A stretch of 64,000 nt of DNA from Silene latifolia (lineage: Eukaryota; Streptophyta; Magnoliopsida; Caryophyllales; Caryophyllaceae): the NCBI RefSeq assembly GCF_048544455.1, contig NC_133532.1, positions 15,254,948 through 15,318,947 of the forward strand, in the 5' to 3' direction. The translations under genes were made by a program, and so were the position numbers. Below, one piece after another: positions 41,723 to 54,208 of the stretch. The notes beneath the pieces are model-generated. The model had not been told where the DNA came from and did not search any database. It saw only the letters and a list, made by a program, of their open reading frames with translations. Position 1 is the stretch's first letter. Each line of letters begins with the position of its first letter.

Positions 41723-43453
41723 CAAGAACTTCTTACTTAGGTAGTAAATAGCTCTTTCTTCACTTCCTACAGTTTGAGCCAGCATAGCACCCATGGCGGT
41801 TTCAGTTACTGTGAGATATAAACCAAGAGGTTGATCTCGTTGTGGCGGCATGAGCACTGGTGGCTTAGCCAATATCTCCTTGATTCGGTCAAACGCCTTT
41901 TGACAATCATCATCCCACATGGCGTGGTCTGTTTTTTTGAGTTTCTTGAAGATAGGCTCACAAATCATCGTAAGTTTCGATATGAATCGACTTATGTATT
42001 GTACTTTTCCCAGGAATCCTCTGACTTCTTTTTCTGTTTGGGGTTGTGGCATTTCGATCAGAGCCTTGATTTTGGAAGGATCTATTTCTATACCGCGTTG
42101 GCTAACCACGTATCCCAGGAGTTTGCCAGATGTTACCCCAAATGTGCATTTCTGAGGATTGAGCCTCATGTTGTACTTTCGTAGCCTTGCGAAGAACTTG
42201 CGAAGGTTCGCAATATGTCCCTCTCTTTCCTTGGATTTGACGATCATGTCATCTACGTATACCTCAACTTCTTTGTGCATCATGTCATGTAGGAGTGTAG
42301 TTGCGGTGCGTTGGTATGTAGCTCCGGCGTTGATCAATCCGAACGGCATTACTGTATAGCAATAGGTTCCCCATTGGGTGACGAATGCGGTCTTATGCAT
42401 ATCTTCCATGGCCATCTTGATTTGGTTATAACCCGCATATCCATCCATGAAGGATAGTAATGCGTGGTCTGCAGTATTGTCCACTAATATGTCAATGTGC
42501 GGTAGAGGAAAGTCATCTTTTGGACTTGCTTTGTTCAAGTCCCTAAAATCAACACAAACACGGATTCTCCCATCCTTTTTGGGTACGGGTACTATGTTAG
42601 CTACCCAGTCAGAATACTCGGAAACTTTGATGAACCCGGCTTTGAATTGCTTGTAAACCTCCTCCTTAATCTTTAGAGCCCACTCTGTTCTCATTCGTCG
42701 AAGCTTCTGTTTCACAGGTTTGAAACCTGGCTTAATCGGAATCTTATGTTCGGCAATATCCCTGTCGATTCCTGGCATGTCTTTGTAGGACCAAGCGAAA
42801 ACGTCTTTGAATTCATTTAGGAGGTCTATGAAATCGGCCCTTTCGGTAGAGCTCAAAGTAGTCCCTATCCTAAGTTCTTTGGGTTCTAGTTTGGTTCCTA
42901 CGTTGATGGGTTCGGTGTCCTCTATTACTGGTCCCCCTTCCCCTTCCTGTAGTATTTCTTTGGCTACGTAGGGAGGTATTTCGGTCAAGTCTGGGTCTTG
43001 GTCATCCTCAGTATCATCATAAACAGAATTGTACTCGAAAGAACACAGAGAGTAAGCAGAACCTGATTTATTCATATTAAGATTTGAGTAAAGTTGAAAC
43101 AAAGAAGCCAACTGATCCATGGTCAGTGGCGGCAAATGGACAGTGGTTGGGGCATTTCCCGAACTACTGTGACTACTCGAGGTTAAGCTAGGAGAAACGA
43201 AGGGAATGGGGATGACAACAGGAGTAGACTCTCTAATGACTTCTCTAGACTCCGACTCTGACTCCGACTCCGACTCGAACTCATCGTCTTCTGGTTTTCC
43301 TTTGAACATCTCTCCTTCTCCAGTGGTGAGCTTGAAGAGTCTTCCTTGGTTGTTGGTCCATTTGATCGACTTTCTCCATCCTTTTTCTCTTTGTCTTGCG
43401 TCGGTTTCTGTGATCAACGCGGTGGGGTTGAAGCGATCGTCTTGAAGTATCAT
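41723..43453 (-). pseudogene. Tat element reverse transcriptase and RNase H start
   Basis: From ATG at 43,453, about 575 codons up to the inserted LTR. An acidic linker with a Ser-Glu repeat (about residues 60-70, from a GACTCC hexamer repeat) precedes RT. RT motifs: VPVPKKDGRIRVCVDFRDLN (289-308), FMDGYAGYNQI (first Asp, 335-345), MPFGLINAGATYQR (369-382) and the catalytic YVDD at 399-402. RNase H begins near 545 (LGLYLTVTETAMGAMLAQ) and is cut at SKKFL by the gag-only element; it resumes at 29,754. The ATG overlaps the stop of the upstream frame (ATGA). Confidence 0.92.
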
Positions 43454-45560
43454 GGTAATGATCTCATCTGCGCCCTAATGAATCGATCTTCTCCAAACAA
43501 TAGGCTAACAGCTTGTTCGTCTAAGCAAGGTGCTTGACGGGTTTTGACGGTAGGAACCGTTTCTGGAGGAATGAAGTAGCAATCGTGAAAGATCTCGATT
43601 CCGGCTAACTTCCTCTCAAGATAATGCCAAGGTTCGGGAAATCCATGAAAGAGCTCTGAACTTCCTTCTTGAACAAAATACCCATTTAAAGTCGGGAGAT
43701 ATGGCCTCATTTGGACTCCCACGTGCTTGCGGTTTTGGACTTGGGCCAGCATTTCGAGGACTTCTTCTTTTGTAGGTTTGTACCCTAGTCCAAGTGGTAT
43801 CCTTGTTGAGTTGCCTTCCTTGTAGGGTGAGAAGGTATTCTTCCGAATAGGGTTCAAAGGCATTCTAGGGAAGTATCCCTGGGATTTGAGTATGTGGTTG
43901 ACCACCAAGTTGGAGTAGGGATTATAGTATAGGGGTGCCAACTCACTTTCTATGACATTTATACTTTGGAAGCCCCCAAGTTCGTATACGGGATCCGCAA
44001 GGACTTGATTGTTTGATTGCTTCTCGATTATCGCCTTGATGGGTGACGAAGTGATCGTCACTACTTTGCCATTTAGTGGGATCTTGATCTTTTGATGAAG
44101 GGTGGATGTTACCGCTTTGGAAGCATGAATCCAAGGCCTTCCCAGAAGTATGTTGAATGAAGCTTCGATGTCCACTATTTGAAAGTTGACCTTTCGTTCG
44201 ATTGGTCCCGTGGCTATGGTTAGGCTAGCAAGTCCAACCACTTTTCGTCGTGTACCGTCATATGCACGTACACCTTGATTGGTGGGAGTCCAATCCGACT
44301 CTTTCATACCTAGCTTGTATGCTGTTTTGAGGGGTATGACGTTGACCGCGGAGCCATCATCTACCAAGGTCATTGGCACATTCTTCTTTAGACAAATGAC
44401 AGTGATGTATAGAGCAAGGTTGTGACTAGCGCCAAAAGGTGGCAAATCTTCGTCTGAGAAAGTAATAGGATTACTTAACTTAGGTGATTCTTGGAAGACC
44501 AAGTTGACTACATCTTTAGGAGTGGAGTTATGTGCTACATTTAGCTTGGCCAAAGCTTGCAGTAAAGCTTGGCGATGTGGGAATGAGCTTGCTATTAATT
44601 GCCAGACTGAAAGATCAGCCTTCGTTTTCTGTAATTGCTTGAGCAAATGATCAGTGGGGTCATCTTCGTTGTCATTCGGTGTGATGACGTTGGTTGGACC
44701 GTTTTGAGTAGTGTTTTGATATGGGCGACCCGAACGAGTTAGGTGATCCACATCTTGGTCTTCACCATTTTGGACTATTTCCTTGACTAGGGAGTTTTCA
44801 ATGAGATACTCGTCCTCATCATCGTCGGCCCAAACCCCATTGATTGCAGCTAGTTCCCTCATTCTCATGATATCGCTTTCTAGTCGTATGATTTGATCGA
44901 CTAGTTTGTCAACCACGGTGACTACTTCTTGCATAGTGGCATTTTGAGAGAAGATCAGTGGCACATGTTCTTTGGGTATTGCGTTGGGATTGCGTAAAGT
45001 TGTTACCATGCTTTCTAGTTCCCACACTTGTCTATCTACACTCCTTGCCCATGTGATGAAGTCGGAAATGGTAGGGGAGATAGTAGAGTAGAGCCCCTCT
45101 TTCTCAATTGCATGAATTTCATTTTCGATGGGAGAAATGAGGTGTGAGCAATCTAAGGTAGATTCATCACTTGTAATCACTAGAACTCCAAGAGGATTCT
45201 GAGTGTTGTTGGGTTTACCTCCTGGTGGTATTGGGAGTCGACCATTTTCAATCATATCTTGAAGCACGTGTTTCAACTTGTAGCATTTTTCTGTGTCGTG
45301 CCCTTTGCCCCTATGGTATTCACAGTAGGAATTTTCATCCCAAAACTTGGACTTCCTTTCGGGTTCGGGAGTAGGTCCAATGGGTTGGAGTTTTCCTTGC
45401 TTCATTAACCTTTTTAGAGCGTTGGAGTAAGTATCCCCAAGGTTTGTGAATTTCCTTGGTGGGGTAGTTTTCTTGGATGGCTCGAGAAGGTTAACCTCAT
45501 CGGTCTTGCTAGTAGAGCTGTATGAACGACTTGTGGACCCTTGATATCCTCTACCTACCG
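43450..45560 (-). pseudogene. Tat element gag C-terminus and protease
   Basis: The open frame of 651 codons (Met at 45,405) extends upstream without stops to the solo LTR junction at 45,560. It carries the gag CCHC-type knuckle (C28-EYHRGKGHDTEK-C41) and MIENGRLPIPPGG, then a long linker with an acidic patch (ADDDEDEY). The aspartic protease site is VDDGSAVNVIPL (residues 348-359), where Tat elements often carry D-D-G or D-G-G instead of D-T/S-G. It ends with TGA at 43,450-43,452 inside the start codon of the RT frame. Confidence 0.88.
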
Positions 45561-48491
45561 TGTAACGCCCCGTAATTTCGGACCGTTAATATATTTCGAA
45601 AATAATTTATTAATCAAATAAAATTTGATTTTTAAAGTAATTAAAGTAAAAATAATTCAAAGAAATATAATTTTATTATATTTTGAAGAAAAGTATTTAT
45701 TTTGATAGTTTCGAAATGTTTAAAAATAGTTTAAACCGTGTAAAACTTTTTATTTCGAAATAAGGGCGTATCGGGGGGAAAATGACAATTCTTTTGAACG
45801 TTGGGTAAACGAAATTGGAAATGGGTCGTATGAATACTCAATTTTCTTGTAATCTCGTGTTTAAAAACTTTGGTCTTGTCGGAATTTGCATTTGACTTAC
45901 GGTTTTAATTATTATCGAACCGAGTCAAAACCGACTCGAAAAATCCCGACTCGAACTCGACTCCTTCCTTTCCTTTCTCCCTTACCCGGCTCCCCTTCCC
46001 CTTTTCTTTTTTTTTTTTTTTTTCTGATTTTTGTTCTTAAGTTCATCTTCAATCCTCTAAAACCAAAACCAAACACATTTCAACAAAAATCAAGCCAAAA
46101 TCGACATAACTTACTCGTTTCTAATCGGTTTTTCGCTAAATTTACATTTCCGGAATCCTCTCGTCGCGATCTACAACTTGGTGAAGAATTGGAGGACGAG
46201 TTCGGGGACTCGTATATTGTAGAGGATAGCGGCTAGTTGTCGTTAGGGTTTGGGTTTTGAGGTGCTAATTGCTCATTTTCTAGCTTAAGGTAACATATTT
46301 CGAGTTACTCGACGAATTATCGTCACAATCTTTGTTGTTTTTGTATGTTTGGTGATTTTTGTTTGAGTAGTAGTTTTCACATGTTAAAATTTGTTGCATG
46401 CATGCTTAATTTATGCCTTTTGTTAGTTTAAATTAGCAAAGTTGAATTGGGAACGATTAATTAGTGTTCAGACGGTCTTTTACTAAACAAAAATGGAAAA
46501 AATGGTGGTGTAGGGGACGGCCAGCAGCCGGCAGGCCCACGGCAGCCCACGGCCGGCCTTGGGGTTGGCCCGGGTTGGTCCGTGCTTGTTTCGCGGTTTT
46601 TCGTACAATATTGGTCATTTCGGGTTAATTAATGTTAGAGTTGTATAAGTCACATATGGGTACACTTTTAAATTGAACCATACTAGTAGTAGAAATTATT
46701 CTTATATTGGTAGTTAGCATGTGTTAGTATAGGTTATAAAATGAAATGGTAATAAAATGGCTTAAAATGAATAATGTTAGTAGTATAGATAATGAGGTTG
46801 GTAAAATTTAGCTTATATTGATAATTATCACATGTTAGGATAGCTTATAAGTTGAAATTGTAATGATTAGGCTCAAGGTAAATTTTATAGCAATAATTGC
46901 CATGTTTTGATGATTGTGCCGAAAACTGAGCCTTAGTCCCTTTGACTGATGTGATGTCAGTTAATTGAGTGATTGGTCAGCCGCAATTTAACCCGCACTG
47001 TCGCCGCAGGTGGGGTTGCGGGTAAAAATTCGGTTGAATGAATTAGATAATCGGCCTTTTTTCTTGCTTTAGGCCATTTATTATATCTCTATTTCACATG
47101 TGTAGTTAGTTGAATTTAAGTAGCTTCTTATATTGTAGAAACGGCCCTAGATTCCCTGAAGCCTTTAATATGGTTAATATTGTTAGAATTGAAAATTGGT
47201 ATTTAATACTTATTGAGGATACTGTTGGATTTGTATGCTGAATAGACATTTATATAGCCTTTCACATGATAGAATGTTAGAATTTATGATTGGTAGTTGG
47301 ACTTTTTGCCCTCTTAAGGTTAAGTGGGTGTCTTACTTGACTTGTGTGGTGAGTCTTGTGTGGTGTGGGCTAAAGTATTCAAGCTGGGACTAGCTGGGAC
47401 TAGGTCCTAGGTGAGTATTTCGGCCTTCATCATAGATAGGTCTTTATAGTCTTTGACGAGTATATGTTCACTGCTTGATAGCCTTTGTGTTCCTGACTAG
47501 TGGATTTATATCCAAGTTGGGGCATGACCTCAGTTACTTATTTTGATAGTAAGTGGTCAGCTTAAGTACTAGCCAACCCTTTGGTGGACTCCTTAGGGTA
47601 CTCACTTTGTTTTAGAAAAATTGTGGGTCTTGGGTGCGGTGGTGTGTATCCGCATGTCTAGGTCTGCGCAGATTTTAGGCTAGGGTTGTGTTGTCTCTTG
47701 GCCATGTTTTATTAATATTAACCGCTGAGCCAAGATACCGGTTCGATTACCTTCCCTACCTCGTGGTATAGACTCGAGTTACAAAGTGACTATTGACCGT
47801 ACTAAGAACTTATGCCTGTCTTTGATATATTGCCCTTTCTTGTATGGTGATTTTATGAATCGTAATAGGTGAGATGTAAGCGGTTTGATTGATAAAGTTT
47901 GGATTACTATTTGAATTATATGATTCACATGATAGTTTAGTTTGGTCAGTTTAGGGGTCATAGGTTAGATTTACATGATAATTACATTGTTTATCATATT
48001 GTTTACATGTTTTACTACATGTTACATTAATTTTGACGATTCGTGGCTGGGAGGACTCGAAGTTACTCCCCACTGAATTGTGGCTTTCGTGTTTGTATAA
48101 AATGCGATTGACAGGTTGTTGATGCTTGTTGGGGTCACAGACGAGCTAGTGAGCAAGGAACCTTGGACCTAGTTTTGGCTATTCTTATAGTAAACCTTTT
48201 AACTGTTGGTTTTGTATATAATTTGAAGGGACATATGTCTCCCTTTTCTATTTTGGGTTTGTATCACTATATTTCCGCGTCTTTAGTTATGTATGTAAAT
48301 TAGTTTATCAGCTTTTGCAGGGTTTTTGACACTCTTCTTGAGTTGGATTGGTTGTGAATGGTTTAGGAAGAAAATTTTTTGAAATTGCAGGTTTTATCTA
48401 GTTGAACCATTTACAAACATATCCTACCAGTTTTTCCGCAGAATTTACGCATTTAAGTAATTAGATAACGCTAAATTTTAAGGGTGTCACA
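45561..48491 (+). mobile_element. solo LTR of a chromovirus-like (Tekay/Del-type) gypsy element
   Basis: A 2,931-bp unit begins TGTAACGCCCCGTAATTTCG and ends AAGGGTGTCACA, with TACCG duplicated at 45,556-45,560 and 48,492-48,496. TGTAACRCCCC...GGGTGTYACA ends are typical of Tekay/Del chromovirus LTRs. No primer site, gag or pol lies between the ends, so it is a solo LTR left by recombination. It includes a poly-T tract (46,008-46,023) and a roughly 112-bp imperfect tandem repeat (46,700-46,920). It splits the Tat gag frame. Confidence 0.85.
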
Positions 48492-49343
48492 TACCGTTTT
48501 GGACAAGAGTCCTTTACGGATGTCATCTTCGATCCTTGTTCCTAGTACGGTTAAGTCCTTGAAAGTCTTGATGTTTTGATATCTCAAATGATTGGCATAG
48601 ATGGGTTTGAGATTATCCACAAACTTTTCCACAAGAGTAGCCTCATCCGGGCGTTCAACTAGTTGGGTGCTAGTCTTCCTCCACCTACTTAGGAAGTCGG
48701 TGAATCCTTCTTTGTCATTTTGGGTAAGAACCTCTAGAGTACGCATGTTGACTTGGATCTCGGCGTTATCCGCATATTGTTTAGAAAACTCGATTGCGGC
48801 GTCTTCCCAAGTAGCGACCTTCTTGTGATCTAAAGTGTAGAACCATTGCTTCGGGATGGTGTCAAGAGATGAAGGAAAGATCCTTAAGAACATCTCGGGT
48901 CTGATGCCTTTGATAGACATGTAATCCTTGAAGGCACGGATGTGGTTCAAAGGGTTCTCGTGCCCCTTGAACTTAGGGATATCCGTCATGCTAAAGTTAG
49001 TTGGCAATTTGGAATTGACGGCCTCATACTTGCGATTGTTCTCCCTATAAATGTCATCCCCCTTAAGGTACATCAATTGCTCCTCTAAGTATTGGAGTCT
49101 TTTCTCAGCTACAGTCATCCCCATGAGAGGATTTCCGTCTCTAGATTCATCATCGGAATTACCTATTACTTCCTCTTCTTGAGGGGGGAGTCTCCCTTCT
49201 ACGGAATAGATCCGTCCTTCGATAGTTTCAAGGCGATCATAGACTTGATCTTGGGTGACTTGGATTTGGGCTAGCGCGGCTAGGATTCGATCATTACCAT
49301 CTTGAATTTGCTGGAGATTTGTTTCATCACTTGATCCGGGCAT
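48492..49343 (-). pseudogene. Tat element gag, N-terminal and core part
   Basis: ATG at 49,343 (MPGSSDETNLQQIQDGN). A short coiled-coil-like start (RLETIEGRIYSVEGRL) precedes the gag core: LPTNFSMTDIPKFKGHENPL, QWFYTLDHKKVATWEDAAIE, SKQYADNAEIQVNMRTLEV, TQNDKEGFTDFLSRWRK and FVDNLKPIYANHLR. The frame runs into the solo LTR at 48,491; the last few apparent residues are LTR sequence. The rest of gag is at 45,560 and below. Clearly homologous to the gag at 36,701-37,516. Confidence 0.9.
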
Positions 49344-50120
49344 CTTGGAAACTGGATAAGAGGTCGGCGACGAATCAAAACACGATCGACCATTCTAACA
49401 CACTTGCTAAAAGAAGAAAAGTTTGGCTCGTGAAGTGGGTGTGTGCCACTTGTGTTGAGTGAGTTTTGAAGAAAGACAAGGTCTTTGAAAATGTGTGTCC
49501 TAGTCAACTCTAGTGTAGTTGTAGGAGTGGACTCGAAGTGAGGTTTTGAAATGGGCCTGTGGCCCGGATTTTGACGCGACAAACGGACAGAGTTTTGACC
49601 GGATTTTGCGCTAATTAGAAGCCCTATTTCGAAATTCTTGTTTGAAAAAGGGGTTTTGATTTTTTGAAAATTCGTCATGGTTTTGTTTAGAAATGGTGAT
49701 CACGTAAGGTTTACACATTTATACAAGCATTATAACGGGATGCTGAGTGCATTTAGAAGGGTTTTGGTTTAAAGGGTGGGTTGCCATACCGAACCATCAA
49801 ACCCGAAGTCTGTGGAGAGGCTCGTGCCAAACAAGAGTAAGGCCGATTCCTAGTCCATTTCCTCAAGTAGTGAAGGCCCTTGACACAAACAAGAGTAAGC
49901 ATCATGGTATGGATGACGTCAATCGCTATCCATCCTTAGGCCCAAATAAGAATTAGGACCGTTTAGACGGGACGATTGGTCGAATGGGTTGGGTTGGGCC
50001 TAGGAAGGCCGAAATAAACGGTCTAGGAAGACCGAGTTATAAAAACCGACAATTGTCTTGTACAAACTATTCCCCAACCTTGTTCGAGTTTCACCCTTGG
50101 CTACACGTAAGTGTATTATC
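49344..50120 (-). other. Tat element 5' leader
   Basis: Non-coding on the sense strand apart from frames overlapping gag; no extra ORF upstream of gag is convincing. Confidence 0.5.
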
Positions 50121-50138
50121 CCCAGCGGAGTCGCCAAA
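50121..50138 (-). other. Tat element primer-binding site
   Basis: TTTGGCGACTCCGCTGGG on the minus strand, next to the 5' LTR. TGGCGACTCCGCTGGGG would pair with a tRNA ending CCCCAGCGGAGUCGCCA. Which tRNA this is I cannot confirm; Ogre-type elements are known to use an Arg tRNA. Confidence 0.7.
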
Positions 50139-50139
50139 C

Positions 50140-52588
50140 TGTGGACAGCGGACCGCCCACGGGGGCGCTTGGTGAGAAAGGAAACAAGCGTTTGCATTTT
50201 GTATGGAGTCGCCACCAATTTTTATGGGAAATTGGAACCGTTCGAATACCTCATGTCATGTCAAGACATAAAGTAGTGACATGAACACTAAGCAATCGTT
50301 ACCCTTAGCACTCTATGTCTAGAATGACTCTCGTGGATGCCAATGAACACGGGTGCTCACGGAGATCTGGAGTAAGGGGTGAGGGTACGTATTAGGAAGC
50401 TCTTTTGATCGAACACCTAATCCCGCCCGCCTCGATAGCGGCCTCTACTAATGATTAGGGATATCATTTATACTCGATATATCATCGGTTATATGCATGC
50501 AATGCAACATCCAAGTTTTAATCCTAGCATGTGAGAATTTAGCTAAGTCGGTTGACACGTAATTAGCATACAATTGGGTCGAAGTAGGATTTAATATTGA
50601 TTTACATGTGAAAACATACAAACAATAAAAGGAATACAATAACGATAAAATACAATAATGGAAATTACATTAATTACATTGGAATAGGCGATTTATGTCG
50701 AAAATACCTTTAAAACGGATAATTTGAGAAAAAGAAATAAAAGAAATAAAAGAAATAAATCAAATAAATTAACGAACAGGAATTAGCGTGATATTACGGA
50801 TAATAGTCAATTAATACGTAAGCTAATTAAACTATGTCAAGCGTAAACGGAGTTCGAGACGTAACTCGGCCAGAATAAAGCAGCAGAGCTGCGTCCTTTG
50901 AATAGCGCAGCGCAGACGCGCTCCGTTCCTTGGCTCAGTTCTGGCTGTGAAGCCGTAATTGCAAGCCGTTAATGTCAATTGATGATTTTAATGATTGATT
51001 GATAATATTTACTCGGATGAAAGTGATTAATAGGTTATTTAACATGTGAATGGGTCACAAAAACAGTGAAAACATGGATGAGACGGATGCAAACGAATTA
51101 ATTACAAGATGGAATAATGACAGAAGTGAATAATATTAACAAGCTAAACAAATTAAATCAATTAATTAGGTTAAATACGATGGATTAATGACGAATATAT
51201 GATGAACATGCGAATAAACAGATGAAAGCTATATCAAAGATGAATCCTTAAACTCAATATGAACAAATTGAATCTCTACAACCCGGAATTGAATTTAATG
51301 ACGAAAACCCGCAAATATGAGATTACTTGGGATTTAAGTCGGATTATGATGAATTAAACATGTTAATGAATGATGAATTATATACATGTGATTATTAAAC
51401 TATTGTACCGAAGAATTAAAGAAAACAAGTGAAAACAAATAATCAAAGACGAATTACAGAGGACGAAGGAAGAAGAAAAGAAGCGAGGAATGCTGGCGGC
51501 CTCACGAAGAGGCGCAGCAGAGGCGCGCTCCTTCAAGAGGCGCAGCGATTCTTTGCGTCTTTTCTCGACTGTCAGTCTTCGAAAATCCGTAAAAAAGAGG
51601 TTTTAAAGACGGTTTTAGAAATCGGTTTTAATGAGGTATTTTCGACATAAACCTTACATGAGTGATACAATAAAATAAAATACAATAAATAAAAGAGAGA
51701 TTTACACCCTCAGACTTACATGTTGACGAAACGAGAAGGACTAAGATATCGATTAGTGATGCTCGACGCGAATGCAAAGAGAGTGCCCTCGTAAGAGGAA
51801 AATGATTGAAACAAATTGATTAATTAGATTGATTATTGTGGAATTGGTCAAATTGGTCGGTCATGCAACGGAGAGGCTGGTACCCGGAAAGATCCGAGCT
51901 TACGTGGTCGAAAGTTCAAGCACGTAGGCGCCAATAAGTAAGAACAAAGTCTAGAATGCAAAGGGAGAAGAGAAGGGCGAACACTCGCGTGAGAAATATG
52001 AGGAGCGAAGGCTCCTATTTATACTAATCACGTGAAGGAATTAGGGTTTCGGAGACTCTTTGGAAGTGAATCTCGGAAAGATATGAAAAAGATACGAGAA
52101 ACATGCAGAAAAGGGCCTGGGAAGAGGCGCAGCAGCCACTGCGTCTCTTGGAAGAGCGCGCACTGACTGCGTCTATTCCCAGGAGGTTTCTCTCTGGCGA
52201 AGAAAGATTTCCGCGTTTGAGTTATGGTAGGACGGAAATAATTCGATCTTCCTTAATATTTTATATGAATATTACGGGATATTATTTGCCAAAAGATAAA
52301 ATTTGTGAAATATGGAATAGAAATATCCGGAACATTCCGAACATTGGACTCGGGATTTAACGGTTATCGAGAAAATGGAGACAGATTTTAGGCCGGACTT
52401 GAATGTACTCTAATTACTGCCAAAACGGCCGTATCGGGACGTAGATGACAACTAAGAGGTCGACATTAATATTTGAGCAATCACTTGACGATAATCTTAC
52501 GAACTGTCACAAATCGTTCCGCGTATCAAACATGCGGCCCAATCATCACCGGGTGGTTTGCGGGAGGTGCAGAAATGAGGTATCTACA
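50140..52588 (-). repeat. Tat element 5' LTR
   Basis: 2,449 bp, pair of 18,003-20,483. Its hairpin sites are at 50,876-50,933, 51,506-51,567 and 52,120-52,180, each more damaged than or different from its partner. Confidence 0.92.
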
Positions 52589-52593
52589 CCTCG

Positions 52594-54208
52594 TTGAATC
52601 AACCAGTTATAAAGTTGTGTTTGGGAATGTTGTATCTGTTCCAAACCATTGCCTTCCACTGCACTTTCTGATCCTCATTCTTACCAAGACAAACATAACC
52701 TTTAGCAATAGTGTAATCCTTTGTATCACCTTGCCACATACCAGAGTCATAAGCCAATTTAAACTTATCTTTAACCTCACAAACCTTCGTCCATGCCCAA
52801 GAACTGTTAGGAGTGGGACTGTAAGACAACCAGGGTCTCCCCTTCAGATAAATGTTGTCTATTCAACGAATCCAGAGCAGATCTTTCTTCATTAGTATCC
52901 ACCAGGCCAATTTCCCAATAGCAGCTAGGTTCCATATCCTACTGTTAATGAGCCTAAACCACCAAATTCCTTCCCTTTGTAAAGAATATTCCAGCTCACA
53001 AGAGGAGCTTTAGAATAGAATTCACCCTCTTCCCACAGAAAGTTCCTGCAAAGTGCTTGAATCCTATCCATGACTGTAGCAAGTAGAATAAAGAATTGTG
53101 ACCAATAATTGTGTATAGTGGCTAGCACTGCTTTGACTAAGACCAGCGTACCAGAATATGATATTTTTCTTTTGTTCCATCCTCTTATTCTAGCCACTAT
53201 TTTATCAACTAAAATATTACAATCAATCCTAGTCAGTCTTTTATGAGAAATGTTAACCCCAAGGTATTTGAAAGGAAGCTGACCACTTTTGAATCCAGTA
53301 ATGTCAAGGATAGCATCCGCCACTTCATTTGTTACCCCATTCATATAGATGTCAGATTTTTCAATACTGATAGCCAGACCAGTAGTAGTAGTGAACACTT
53401 TAAACACCTCCATAAGAATGGTAATAGACTTTATATCACCTTTACTTAAGAGGAGCAGGTCGTCAGCAAACATTAGATGAGTCATCTTCAGTTTCCTACA
53501 CAATGGATGGTAAGAAAAACCAGGAAGTTCAGTTACTTTATCCAATAATCTAGACAAGTACTCCATGCAAAACAGTGAACAGAAGTGGAGAGATGGGATC
53601 CCCTTGTCTAAGCCCTCTCTTGCCTTTGAAGTATCCATGGGTTTGGCCATTTAGACCAATTAAGAAATAGGGAGAGCTGATATATTGCATTATCAGGGAA
53701 ATTAACCGAGGAGGATAATTAAGGAACTCAAGCATCTGGTGCACACTCTTCCATTCTATGGAATCATAAGCTTTCCTGAGATCCACTTTTATCAAACACC
53801 TTGGAAACACACTCCTCCTTGTATAAAGCCTAACCAAATCTTGGGTGATCAGGATATTACCTAAAAGAGAACTTTCTTTAATGAATGCACTTTGAGAAGG
53901 ATTAATAATCTCAGTCAAGGAAATTGCAATTCTTTCACAAAGAACTTTTGAGATGATCTTGTATAAGATATTGCAGCAGGCTCTTGGTCGAAGTTATTTA
54001 ACATGTTTAGGCTCATCTACTTTAGGGATGAGAAAGAGATTAGTAGAATTGATCTGCTGGAGAAGCCTACCAGTGACAAAGAAGTCATGTATATCTTCAC
54101 AGATGTCCTATTTAATAATGTCCCAACATGATTTGAAGAACTTACTTGTTTACCCATCTGGACCTGGGCTTTTCTCATCAGAAATACCATAAATAGTAGT
54201 CTTAAATG
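52594..54208 (-). pseudogene. LINE reverse transcriptase, 5'-truncated
   Basis: Minus strand. 54,140-54,208 encodes the RT start (TTIYGISDEKSPGPDG). 53,550-53,918 has NPSQSAFIKESSLLGNILI, LIKVDLRKAYDSIEW (first catalytic Asp) and KRGLRQGDPISPLLFTV. 52,925-53,650 has MTHLMFADDLLLLSKGD (FADD catalytic site) and YLGVNISHKRL. 52,599-52,829 leads into the zinc domain that continues at 17,997. Several frame changes and stops. The endonuclease domain expected upstream is absent; at 54,208 the sequence switches to CACTA-derived sequence. Confidence 0.88.

Larger units (their letters stand above)
18003..52588 (-). mobile_element. Tat-lineage Ty3/gypsy retrotransposon, with two later insertions
   Basis: LTRs of about 2.45 kb sit at 18,003-20,483 and 50,140-52,588, with TGTGGACAGCGG and GTATCTACA ends. 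A 5-bp duplication CCTCG flanks the 34,586-bp composite. Minus-strand order is 5' LTR, PBS, gag, protease, RT, RNase H, second (archaeal-type) RNase H, integrase, two antisense genes, 3' LTR. The second RNase H, large LTRs and extra ORFs are typical of Tat/Ogre-like elements. Subtracting the gag-only element (29,755-41,722) and the solo LTR (45,561-48,491) leaves about 19.7 kb. Frame changes and the two insertions make it non-functional. Confidence 0.93.

Noticed and set aside
45886..46236. 116-codon plus-strand frame
   Set aside because: It lies inside the solo LTR and is built on a poly-T/CT-rich tract; no conserved domain pattern.
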